A stretch of 64,000 bases of DNA from Lichtheimia corymbifera B2541 (lineage: Eukaryota; Mucoromycota; Mucoromycetes; Mucorales; Lichtheimiaceae): assembly GCA_000697475.1 (NCBI GenBank), contig JNEU01000957.1, positions 1-64,000 on the forward strand, read 5' to 3'. Position numbers and translations under genes: made by a program. The notes under the pieces are model-generated. The model worked only from the letters and a program-made list of their open reading frames with translations. It did no database searches and was not told where the DNA came from. Position 1 is the first letter of the stretch. The number at the start of each line of letters is the position of its first letter. Shown in pieces: positions 11,816 to 22,499 of the stretch.

Positions 11816-12682
11816 GACAAAGTTTAAAGTAAGTGAGAGAAAAAGTCAAAGAATGCCAGTTCGTGTTACTTTATATGTTTGCTGTCAAAGGCGGCAATAA
11901 CCAAGGAGGACAAAAAGGGGAGGGGAGAGAGAACTCAAATGAGGAGAAAGTGTAAGTATGTGTGTGTGCACATCGATTTGTTGTATCACTGGGATCATGG
12001 TGGTGGTGCACCATCATCCATCACCCAAACAACCTCTCTCGCCCCTCTCTTCCCGGGAGATGATGTTGTGCATGTCAATGACTGTTTACAAACTATACCC
12101 AACGCATACATACACCTGCTCCTTAAACACTCCTTTGCAACAAAATCAAGAATCTACAAGATACGTAGATGCAAGTAAGCCGTGTCAATCCATACTGCAT
12201 TCGGCATAAAGTCCTTCCAAGAAGAGTCAGCCCTTGACGGAGGAGGTGCATGTCCCCGTCCACCACCACCACTCGCGCATGGATCACACACTTTCACCGA
12301 AATAAGGACACTTCTCTCTTTCTCTCTCTCAATCATCCTAGTTTGGCAGCTTTCATTCCCCTTTTTATCTCTTCTCCTTTGCACAACGGTTCTTTAGATG
12401 CTGCTGAAGAAGCTGTAACGATGATGTTGTTGTTGTCATTGCCATCCACTACCTCTTGTTGTTATCCTCCGGATACAAATTGTTGCTCCTTTTTTTAATG
12501 ATACGTCGTGTTTATTAGTTGCTGTTACTAGTGCTACTAATGTGGGTTGATTGGGTGGGTTTGGATGCACAGACAATGGAATCATTTGGACACCGGGCCT
12601 AGTTCGGGATTGAATTACGCTGGGATTTCCTCACGCGTCTCTGCCATTCACTTGCCTTTACCCAAAACTACTGCTGTCGAGT
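11816..12682. other. Divergent intergenic region between membrane-protein and GET5-like genes
   Basis: Purine-rich sequence at 11,905-11,945 (C/T-rich on the minus strand) lies in the leader of the membrane-protein gene, and a CTTCTCTCTTTCTCTCTCTC tract at about 12,308-12,330 lies upstream of the GET5-like gene. Such pyrimidine tracts are common in fungal promoters. No further gene was seen. Confidence 0.4.
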
Positions 12683-13350
12683 ATGCTTATCGTTCAAGGA
12701 GAGGACCAATATATCAAGCAATATCTTGAAGCGCTGTCTTCACGTTCTGTACGCTACGGAAAAGATTACTGCTCGCGTCAATTGCCATCGAGTCCACGCA
12801 TCAAGGTATGTTTTGGTGGGGTGATTGAGACACTTGCCAACGCCATCTCATGCTTGTTTTACGCCAGCGAAAGCCAAATGCACCTGAGGAAGCAGCAGCC
12901 ACGACCATAAGCACTGAAAGTCCAAAGATTGATGTCGTTATCAAGGTCCTCAAGCCAGCATCGCAGCTTACCATTACTGGCATCTCGGTCAATGACACCA
13001 TTGAAGATCTCAAGGAACGTATCGCCAAACAATACGGCAACGGCTTGACTCTCAACAGACAACGTTTGCTTCTCAAGGGCAAAGCACTTTCAGATCCAAA
13101 GTGTTTGAGCGAGTATAATTTGACTGACAAGGCAACGTTGCATTTGATGATCACAGCAGCACCTGCATCACCATCACCCGCCTCTTCACCTGCGGTCGGT
13201 CGATTTGGTCTCTCGGCAACAGCGGATGAAAAGATCAAAGATCCAGCATTCTGGGAAGCAATCAAGTCAACTGTAGCACAACAATTAGGAGGTGTAGATA
13301 AGGATGTAGATATTGTATTGGAGAAGATGAAGAGTAACCTGTCGCAATAA
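12683..13350 (+). CDS. GET5/MDY2 (UBL4A-type) ubiquitin-like protein
   Basis: Two exons (12683-12805, 12868-13350) encode 201 aa. The N-terminal 41 residues, EDQYIKQYLEAL onward, resemble the GET4-binding segment of yeast Get5/Mdy2. A ubiquitin-like fold follows (about residues 55-125: TIEDLKERIAKQYG, then RQRLLLKGKALSD and LTDKATLHLMI). The last about 45 residues (DPAFWEAIKSTVAQQLG to the end) match the short helical dimerisation domain of Get5/UBL4A. In that pathway Get4-Get5 passes tail-anchored membrane proteins from Sgt2 to the Get3 ATPase in the cytosol. A generic ubiquitin-like protein is possible, but the three-part layout favours Get5. Confidence 0.82.
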
Positions 13351-15128
13351 AGGGATCGTCATGTTCATTTCCTAGTATAATGCAAATCACTCCTGCTTGA
13401 TCCTAGTGGCAACTGGATGCGAATTGTTAAGACGTATATACAACACTGAGCATGGTTTTATCATAGCCAAGAGTCTTTTCGTACCTGAACTAAGAGATCC
13501 TCACCTTGTAATGAATGGGAGGAGTGATCAGTATTGAAAAAAGATCAATGGCGAAGATCCTCTCCAAAATGCATGTGATGATGCTAAAATTGCAGCTTGG
13601 CCATGCGATGATCCATACTACGTGCTACTGTTAAGCTTCCCTTTGTCTACAATAACAGCAAGAACATTTAATTAAAAGAACGTTGAATCATACCTGGTAA
13701 GACTGTGCTCTTTGTTTTCATCAAATGAGAATGGGATACATAGGATGCGAGAGCCACAGATAATGACTTTAGATCTATGAACGGGCTTAATGTATATGCG
13801 TCGTCAAGGATCAAGTCGACGTATATTGCTATCTGCCTATGTGCAGGGGCCAACACCATATACGGAAAGCCATTTTGTGTCACGCATGCGCACAGACTTG
13901 TGTCAGCCTTTGCACTTGCCCTATACCATTTTTAAGCAGTCGATTTTCTTTTCTATGGTACATTGGTCAATAAATTAGACACAGCATCTGCTGTATTATC
14001 TATACCAGGGGTAGTTTTGGCTATACAAATTCATTTCACGCTATCATCAAAGTAAAAGAAAAGGAACCAAGAACTTTCCTTGTAATAGAAGAGGGAGATT
14101 TAAGCACCAAGCACTGAAATGCAGTCGAACCAAATGCTTTTATTGGTAATAGATGGAGAAAGTAAAGGCGAAAACTCTTCAAGCACTAGTCAGGTGCATC
14201 GGTGGCGTATCAATGAACAAGAAGTAGCTGGGCTAAGCATCATTGCTTTAGTTTTGTGCATGATGTTGTTTGTTGTAAGGTCTTGCTGAGGACTAGTTTA
14301 CGGCATGCATATGAACTCTATGGTGATGAGCAGTGTACCATAGCGTTCCTTTACTATTTCCCTTGAAGACTGTGCTCGAATCGAATCTGAAGGCGCCCAC
14401 GCACTCAGTAATCTTGGACTATGTACGTAATAGATATATCGATATTCCAGCAAGCGATGCATACGTTCATTATTATGGCATGAGCTACCAGCAGACAATC
14501 AAGATTAGGTACTATTTTCATTCATGAACGCTGAAAATGGTTTTATGTTGGTTCTTTGTATTCATGCAGCTGATGTTGCTTTGCAAGTGGGATGATGTAA
14601 AGGTGCACCACGTGAACCAAGCTACATATACAAGGCTATTTCCAAAATCGGATGTTTTGGATAGAGTGGCAAAACCAGTTTTTCATTGTTGACAAAGTAA
14701 AACACAGGAAGATCTGTAATAATGCTATTCATTGTCATGGCAATAAATACTTCTGAATACGTAAATAAAAACAACCCGAAATGGAAAAAGATGCAATGAA
14801 TTGCATGCAATGTATGCTGCTTTGGTCGATAACATGAAATGGGTCATTGAGAATTAACCAAGTGGCGCGTGGTGGATGAGTGTGTGTGTCATAGATAATA
14901 CAGCCTGATTCAATTTGCGGAACTAAGATTCACTCCTTTATTCGTTTGCAATTTGAAGAGAACAACGACTACAACTACTTTATATAAACCGTCGCACCTA
15001 TCTGCCTACTTGTTTGTCGACACACGTTTCTTAACAACATATAAACAACGTCCACCATCCAGATACCATACTGGAAGTCCTATGTTCACTTACCCAACTG
15101 CCGCTTCACCCAAGATTGCAACGTCAAC
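13351..15128. promoter_or_regulatory. Intergenic region and CCR4 promoter
   Basis: No gene could be supported in 13.4-14.9 kb; ORFs are under 70 codons and show no family resemblance. A TATA-type TATATAAA at 14,981-14,988 lies about 145 bases upstream of the CCR4 ATG. Confidence 0.45.
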
Positions 15129-17393
15129 ATGTCATTCGAAAGAGATAATGAAGGAGCCCCACTCGACACTTATGGCGGCTTACACATGCTACAGCAGCAA
15201 TACTACAGCAATCCAGCCGCATCTGCAGCAAGACGTGCTGGATCGCCCGCACCATCGTCATCGTCACCAGGCAGCTATCCGTTTGCAATGAGTATGGCAA
15301 GATTTGGTGGTAGTGGTGGGACACCACCTGTTGTAAAGACTCCTGCTGGCAGCAACACGCAAGCACCAACATCTTCAAGCAGCATCAGTACCAATGGGAG
15401 TCTGTTATCGAATGCGTCACCTCATGTCGCTAGGCAGCTTACCTATGCTCAGATATCTCGGCAATCAGCATCACCACACCACCACGCACGTACAGCTGCT
15501 GCTATGGCGCGTAATGCCCCTGTGGGAGCTACAGTCACTATCACGGATCCAAACAATCCTAACAAGACGCTTAACGGGATCATGGGCAGTGGTGGTAGCA
15601 CCAACAGCTTTTCGTCCGAGAGTAGAACGGGTGCCAAAGCACCGACAGCAAACAGCATTAGCAGCAACAACAACAATGAAAACAACAACAATGATGCATG
15701 GAGTACGCTTGATATGGGTGGAATGGGTCTCAAGAATATCTCTCCTGCATTGTGCAACTATTACACTTTCTTGACGGTGCTTTACATCAATCACAACAAT
15801 CTCACTTATTTGACACCCGGCATATCCAAACTATCCAATCTACGCACGCTGGATGCATCTGGCAACAAGTTGACAGAAATCCCTTCCGAACTTGGCATGC
15901 TCATCCAATTACGAGAGTTACTTCTCTTTGACAACAATATCATCACTCTTCCCACTGAACTTGGTTCGCTCTATCAACTGGAGACTCTTGGTTTGGAAGG
16001 TAATCCCATTCAAGCGGATATCAAGAACATTTTATTGCGTGATGGATCTGCTGCTGTCATCATGTCCCTCAGAGAAAGTGCGCCAGGTATGCATATCGTA
16101 TATGGATGGGGTAGGCTGGTTATATCATGGAGACTAAGTCAGGTTCATTGTTAGTGGGTATGCCTCCTCCACAGCGTGAATGGATCCCTATTGAACACTC
16201 TACTTCAGGGGATAATGATGGTAATGTACACGTGTAAGAAATTGGGAGGATCCATGTGCTCATACAAACACATTTTCATTGTAGAACGATTCACCGTGCT
16301 TTGTTACAACATTCTTTGCCAGAAATATGCTACCAATCAAGCTTACGGATACACGCCTTCCTGGGCATTGTCATGGGATTATCGAAAGTCGTTGATCATG
16401 TCTGAGATCATGACCTACAGTCCGGACGTTGTGTGTTTACAAGAATTGAGCTTGCAGCAATACGAGGAAGTTTTCCAGAGCGAGTTCCGTGAAAGAGGAG
16501 GTTATGACAGTGTCTTTTATCCTAAATCACGAGCCAAGACCATGTCGGAGCAAGAGCGAGGTCAAGTGGATGGATGTGCTACGTTCTTCAGGGCATCCAA
16601 GTAAGTTGAAACAAATGTGGCTCAATGGCAGATGGACTTATGGGACATTCAGGTTTGAGCTTGTGGAGGTGAATTTGCTCGAGTACAATCAAAAAGCATT
16701 ACAACGTGCCGATTTCAAGAAATGCGCCGATATCTACAACCGTGTGATGACCAAGGATAACATTGCGGTGATGACGCTTTTGCAGAACAAGGACACCAAA
16801 GATCACGTGCTGGTGGCCAACTCTCACATCCATTGGGATCCAAGCTTTGCAGATGTCAAGTTGGTGCAGGTGGGCATGTTGATGGATGAAATTGAGGCAT
16901 TTGCATCCAAGCACACCAAGCACACCAAGCATCCTACTCGCCTGGCAACCGTCATTGCTGGTGATTTCAATTCCGAACCCGAGTCTGGCGTATATGAATT
17001 CTTATCCAAGGGAACTGTCAAGCAAGATCATGATGACTTTGGGGATTACTTGTATGGAGATTACACAACCGATGGTTTATCACATCCTCTCGCTCTCAAG
17101 AGCTCATATGCATCCATTGGAGAATTACCATTCACCAACTACACTCCCGGTTTCAAGGGCGTTCTCGATTACATTTGGTACACTAGCAATACGCTTGACG
17201 TGCTGTCCTTGCTAGGCCCTATCGATCAAGATTATTTGAACAAGGTGGTTGGCTTCCCCAACCCTCATTTCCCATCCGAGTAAGTATTCTATTGGATATA
17301 TTTGGGCAAAGTTGTTATAGTCATCTAATGCTCTTGCTGTATAGTCATATTCCCATCTTGGTGGAACTCAAGTTGAAGCCTTCTCGCAAATAG
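15129..17393 (+). CDS. CCR4: CCR4 catalytic deadenylase
   Basis: Poly(A)-specific 3' exonuclease of the CCR4-NOT complex; it shortens mRNA tails in the cytoplasm. Five exons (15129-16086, 16155-16220, 16285-16600, 16653-17279, 17345-17393) join in frame to 671 aa. A low-complexity Ser/Ala/Asn-rich N-terminus (to about residue 190) precedes leucine-rich repeats ([18 protein letters not shown] onward, residues about 215-310), the linker [13 protein letters not shown], and the endonuclease/exonuclease/phosphatase domain: [14 protein letters not shown], the metal-binding VVCLQELS glutamate, [15 protein letters not shown] and the terminal [12 protein letters not shown] with its catalytic histidine. 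The retained LRR region is what allows NOT1/CAF1 binding in known CCR4 proteins. Confidence 0.95.
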
Positions 17394-18248
17394 ACTAGAT
17401 CTCACCTACTTCTCAAACCTCTCCATCATCCTCGCTTTTTCCTTTGTCTGTCATATTTTTGTTTCCCTTTTGCAGCACACTTGTCACAACCGCATATCCA
17501 CAACACGCTCACGCTCACATTTCACACGCACACACACTCGCACATGCACACACACACTCTCACACACCTCTCGCTCTCTCTTTTCACGATCCATCCAACA
17601 CCCGTTTCCATCAGATAGTACATAACTCACTTTTTCTCTTGACTCGTTATTTGTTTTGTTTTGTTTGGGTACTTTGAATGTGCTTTTTTAAAGGAATTCT
17701 TTTGATTTTGTTTACTATATATACGGGTATGGGCATCAAGGAGTTTGGAGTACATATTAAGCTTGGGACTTGGGTTAGGTTGTTGATGCTGGATCTTGTT
17801 TCGACCTAGTATCCCAACAACCAACATGCTTAACCACCTTATCAATCCAATCAATCAGAGCCTCCTTTTCTTACAAGTCAACAATTCCCACGGCCATGCA
17901 TGCATAAAAGCAAGCTTATCACCAATACCGTGATGGTTTTTGAAAGTGCCAAGGGTAGCCATAGTTCTTCCCACGAATCGATGCTACTCCTAGATTTGTA
18001 ATTGTAATCCTCCAGGCAGCTCTTCCTCAATGTTGTATATATGGATATCAATCTGTTCATTTTATTTTGCGTATTGACACAAGGAGCACTTGGTAGTGTT
18101 AATATACAGCCTGCGATATGAGTACCTAGTAGCAAATGGGAGGGGTTGGGAGTATCGAAGGTGTATCGTGTCGTATCGGGCATACGGAGCATATGGAGTG
18201 TATAGACCATCGAGTTGGAAGAGGCCTGCCATAAACCGCCTTGTGCAC
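17394..18248. repeat. Intergenic region with CA/CT microsatellite
   Basis: The CCR4 3' flank holds a microsatellite of CA and CT runs at about 17,500-17,585. The remainder up to the minisatellite has no supportable gene; minus-strand ORFs running in from 18.2 kb are read-through of the repeat. Confidence 0.5.
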
Positions 18249-18955
18249 GTATGAAGCGTATGAAGCGTATAAAGCGTATGAAGCGTATGAAGCGTATAAA
18301 GCGTATGAAGCGTATGAAGCGTATGAAGCGTATGAAGCGTATGAAGCGTATGAAGCGTATGAAGCGTATGAAGCGTATGAAGCGTATGAAGCATAAAATG
18401 AATCTCCGCCTCATGAGCGTATGGTGCGTATGAAGCGTATGAAGCGTATGAAGCGTATGAAGCGTATGAAGCGTATGGTGCGTATGAAGCGTATGGTGCG
18501 TATGAAGCGTATGGTGCGTATGAAGCGTATGAAGCGTATGAAGCGTATGAAGCGTATGAAGCGTATGAAGCGTATGAAGCGTATGAAGCGTATGAAGCGT
18601 ATGAAGCGTATGAAGCGTATGAAGCGTATGAAGCATAAAATGAATCTCCGCCTCATGAGCGTATGGTGCGTATGAAGCGTATGAAGCGTATGAAGCGTAT
18701 GAAGCGTATGAAGCGTATGGTGCGTATGAAGCGTATGGTGCGTATGAAGCGTATGGTGCGTATGAAGCGTATGAAGCGTATGAATCGTATGAAGCGTATG
18801 AAGCGTATGGTGCGTATGGTGCGTATGAAGCGTATGAAGCGTATGAAGCGTATGAAGCGTATGAAGCGTATGAAGCATAAAATGAATCTCCGCCTCAAGA
18901 GCGTATGGTGCGTATGGTGCGTATTATGAGTATCTGAAGCGTATGACGCGTATTG
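18249..18955. repeat. 9-bp minisatellite with 242-bp higher-order structure
   Basis: A tandem array of the 9-base unit GTATGAAGC, with variants GTATGGTGC and GTATAAAGC. Three blocks end in the same non-repeat anchor, starting GCATAAAATGAATCTCCGCC, at 18,391, 18,633 and 18,875: exactly 242 bases apart. The variant units also recur at constant offsets (28 and 82 bases after the anchors at 18,391 and 18,633). Long ORFs across it on both strands (Met-Lys-Arg or Leu-His-Thr repeats) result from a unit length divisible by three and are not treated as genes. It ends about 45 bases before the ATG of the next gene. Confidence 0.95.
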
Positions 18956-19001
18956 GATTTCCGACCTTATATTTTTCCTCCTTTCACTCCTTTCACTGGC
19001 C

Positions 19002-20143
19002 ATGACAACAGAGGATGATGCAGTCAACAGCGAAGGTAAGAATGTGGATAATGGCACACTTCCAGTATATTCATCCATGGTTATTTTATAGAGGAAGAAA
19101 CAGCTGATAATGCTTTATTGACTTTTGGTCTACCATCGAACTATCTACCTGGAATGGATTTACCAAGCAAACGCGTGCTTAAAGCCCAAACAACTATCGA
19201 CATGATTATGCGGTCTCTGCTGGATGTTTCGAGCGGCACCTACTGTAGCTCGGGCACCGAATGGAATAACGGCATGCGATGCGATGTCCTTTATACACCA
19301 CGATTGAGCGTACACACTTCATTGCCACCCATCTTGATTGAGGTCCAACGGAAGATAAACGATGCATTTATCAGAAGAATCATCCAGTATTGTTTGAGCG
19401 TTACCAACCTTTACCCAAACCACCCGTTGCCTATTGTATTGATCTTCTGTGTCGACAAGGCTTCAGCTCGAAGTCTTTTGGCAAAGTTTGAGTCTTGTGA
19501 TGAGAAGCCTTGGCTGAAGCGGTTTCCATGCACAGGATGGGCCAGCAATTGTTATCTCGTATCGAACGACGCACCTGATGATGATGACCGTATTCTCGAC
19601 CCACTGCACGCCATATCATTGTTCTTTTCAGAGCAGCAACCTGCTTTACACTCACACTCGTACGCACATGATAGTACCATCAAGAGTTTATACAAGCTCA
19701 TTATGACGTTATGTGAGGAGGATGAGACCTACAAAGACAATTTTCTAAAGACGATCAACGATGTCTGTGACACGCATGAAACGCTCTACCATCGAATATA
19801 TGACGCGATCAAAGATATCCCAGGAACACGCAAAGCATGCAAGATTGTCGATCGTGCACGCCAATACAACACCAAAGTGAAGCGCAAATTCAGCATGGTT
19901 GAGACCGATAGCGATTCATCATTGGAACTTCCAGCAAAACTTCCCATGGCATCCAAAGCTACCGAATCTCCTGTAACACCAGAGCAAGAAATAGCTTTCA
20001 TTCGTCATTACCGCAAAAATCTGGTTGGCAAGATGAATTGGAATGATTGCTTGACACGAGGCCATGCTGAAGGATTGTTCAAGCGGTATTCAACTGGCAA
20101 CAGCTTGCGAGCTAACTTTGGAAGTCGTATCAAGAATCAATAA
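19002..20143 (+). CDS. Uncharacterised protein with PD-(D/E)XK-like nuclease motif and SANT-like tail
   Basis: Two exons (19002-19035, 19092-20143) encode 361 aa. Residues about 45-150 hold RCDVLY, a short spacer, then PPILIEVQRK and a helix FIRRIIQYCLSV followed by the strand LPIVLIFCVD. The acidic residues D76 and E95 with Q97 fit the D...ExQ variant of the PD-(D/E)XK nuclease core seen in Rpn/PDDEXK_2 proteins. A charged Ser-rich linker (about 270-305) precedes a C-terminal helical region (EIAFIRHYRKNLVGKMNW... to the end) reminiscent of Myb/SANT DNA-binding folds. No signal peptide or membrane helix. The enzyme call is inference from motif spacing; I know of similar unnamed proteins in Mucorales but no assigned function. 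Confidence 0.6.
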
Positions 20144-20598
20144 CAACAGCTGATATTGGAATTGGAGAGTCCACCGATATCTTCGCCCAGGATTGGCCAC
20201 ACCATCCGGCTAGTATGTATACACCAATCGCATCCCGTTATCCTCTCCTCTTTGAGATCACATATGCTAGCTAGGAGCTAGATGTAATATAGTCTATGTA
20301 TACCTACATCGGCCAAATGAAGGCTGGTAATAATATCTTTCAATGAAATCAATAATTTATATACGCCCAAGCACATTCCAATTAAAAGAGAGACTTGACA
20401 CTATTCTGAATAATAGCGTGTGCATGTCTGCGTATTCGAGTACTGTAAGCAGCAATGATGAAGCATCATCCACTTGTGCAGCAACCTGTCAACGACGTCT
20501 TTGTGTAACCATCACACGCTATTTCACTCAGCTCTCTATCTTTGCATTAATGCAGCCGACACCATCCACTAGGAGAAAGCAACTCCATCACGCAACGG
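20144..20598. other. 3' flank of the nuclease-like gene
   Basis: No gene is supported. An AATAAA-rich A/T stretch follows the stop codon, then the sequence passes into the repeat island at about 20,600. Confidence 0.4.
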
Positions 20599-21055
20599 CA
20601 TATGTAAAACATAAAGGTGCTTTATTTCAAAACTTTACAATGAAATGTGGGCACTTTAATAGAACAAAGTTGCTCGTCGGGGCTGAAAGGATCTTGTGTA
20701 GAAGTTTCACGATCGAGGTGGCCAATCTCTGATTCGCCCAATGTCACCACCAGCCAAAGTAGATCGTGGGTCGACCTCTTGAAAATATTTTTGGCTGGTG
20801 GTGACATTGCGAAAATGTAGGATCGGCGAGCTGGATCGTGAAACTTGCACACAGGGTGCGCCTCACCCCGACGAGCAACTTTGCTCGATTGAAGACCCCA
20901 CGTTTCATTCCAAAGTTTAGAGATACACGCATCTTTATGTTTTTACTATACTCTGTGGGCGTGATGCTATATAACAGGTGGTCTTTGTTCATTGTCAAGT
21001 AGCTTGAGCCTAATAGAATCAAAGATGCAGAGGGGGGTGTTTATGTAGCACATCT
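20599..21055. repeat. Palindromic element A, copy 2 (left arm truncated)
   Basis: Starts inside the left arm (GCATATGTAAAACATAAAG) and runs through the inner palindrome CACCACCAGCCAAAG / TTTGGCTGGTGGTGACATTG near 20,750-20,807 to a right arm ending in GTTTATGTAGCACA. Compared with copy 1 the outer left arm is missing. Confidence 0.8.
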
Positions 21056-21139
21056 GTTAGGGGTGAACAGAAAGGGCGAATGCATAATAGTTAATGGACG
21101 ATTCAATAACGATCATACATTGGCAGCTAACATGCACTT

Positions 21140-21440
21140 TTTTTTCATTTCCAGCTTTTGCCCAATCCACTTGATGGGAATGATGCGCCTGCTCCAGTCG
21201 AGCATTTCCATGATTCAATTGTGTTGATCCGAGCCGATCTGACTGAGTTACGCTCAAATAAAGAGACATCAGTTGAGGTAGATAAAGCATGCTGCATATA
21301 TGGGCTGATGTACTCTTTGTTTGATCGTAGCTCAGTCAAATCAACGCGGATCAAGAAAGTTGAATGATGGAGATGAATGCCTGGAGCAGGAGCATCGTTT
21401 CCATCAAGTAGTTGGCCAAAAGTTGGGAATGGGAAAAAAG
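21140..21440. repeat. Palindromic element B, copy 2
   Basis: Diverged copy of the B palindrome: GCCCAATCCACTTGATGGGA, then the TTGATCCGAGCCGATCTGAC block, then its mirror GTCAAATCAACGCGGATCAAG and a TTGGGAATGGG end. It lies between two element A copies, as in the left edge of the window. Confidence 0.7.
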
Positions 21441-21524
21441 TGCATGTTAAGTGCCAATGTATGCATTGGTAATGACGTTTGCGTACCCTTCATGCACTGT
21501 CCCTGAAATGCCGACTTTCTGACT

Positions 21525-22090
21525 CAGATACACGACCACGCCTCTCTGCACCTTCCGCTCTATTAGGGTCAAGCTAGTTGACAATGAACAAAGACCACCT
21601 TCGATATAGCATCATGGTCACAGCAGCATATGTAAAACACACAGATGCCCATAACTAAAAATTCTACAATGAAACGTGGAGTCTCCAATCGAACAAAGTT
21701 GCTCGTCGGGGTGAGGCGCACCTTGGGTGCAAGTTTCACGATCAGACTCGCCGATCCTAGATTTCGCAATGTCACCACCAGGCAAAGTTGAAAAAAAAAT
21801 TCAAGAGGTCGACCAGAGCCACTTTGACTGGTGGTCACATTGGGTGAATCAGAGATTGGCCACGACGATCGTGAAACTTCTACACAAGGTGCGCTGGACC
21901 GCGACGAGCAACTTTGTTCGATTGAAGACCCCACGTTTCATTGTAGAATTTTTAGTTATGGGCATATTTGTGTTTTATATATGCTGTAAGCGTAATCCTA
22001 TATGTTAGGTGGTGTTTGTTCATTGTCAAGTAGGTCGACGATGATAGAGCCAAAGATGCAGAGGGGCGTGTCTGTGTAACACAACTCATT
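21525..22090. repeat. Palindromic element A, copy 3
   Basis: A full-length copy with both arms: the left arm starts at CAGATACACGACCACGCC, the right arm ends at GCGTGTCTGTGTAACACAAC. The centre near 21,770-21,845 (CACCACCAGGCAAAG against the diverged ACTGGTGGTCACATTG) has lost perfect pairing. The arms still carry the CAAAGTTGCTCGTCGGGGTG block. Confidence 0.8.
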
Positions 22091-22490
22091 TGCATGATAC
22101 TTCAAAATGAACAAACACCACTTGTCATATAGCATAATGCTTAAAGCATATGTAAAAACGAGAAAGTACATTTATCTCGAAACTTTACAATGGAACATGG
22201 GCTCTTTCATAGAGCAATATTGCTCGTCGTGGTGGAGCGCACCTTGCCAATCAAGTTTCACGATCAAGCTTGCCAATCCTAGATGCAGGCACGTTTGCGC
22301 TTTTAAATATGCTGAAAGCGTGATGCTATATGACAAGTGGTGTTTGTTCATTGTGAAGTATCATGCAAATGAGCTGTGTTGCACAAAGAAGTCCGTCTGC
22401 ATCTTCGGCTCTATCGGGGTCTAGCTACTTGACAATGAACAAAGACCACTTGTCATATAGCATCACGTTTACAGCATATGTAAAACATAA
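22085..22490. repeat. Diverged palindrome related to element A
   Basis: Mirrored blocks ATTTGCATGATACTTC and GAAGTATCATGCAAATGAGC at about 22,088 and 22,355 bound a smaller inverted pair with the TCATATAGCATAATGC / GATGCTATATGAC segments. The GAGCAATATTGCTCGTCGTG block corresponds to the arm monomer of element A. Confidence 0.65.
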
Positions 22491-22499
22491 AGGTGCCTG

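Noticed and set aside
14298..14527. Opposing short ORFs
   Set aside because: Under 70 codons on both strands with no family resemblance.
18249..18955. CRISPR-like array
   Set aside because: The units are directly adjacent 9-mers without unique spacers, and the host is a eukaryote.
17878..19078. Long ORFs of Leu-His-Thr, Phe-Ile-Arg and Met-Lys-Arg repeats on both strands
   Set aside because: They are by-products of a 9-base repeat unit, a multiple of three, which leaves several frames open; no unique coding sequence supports them.
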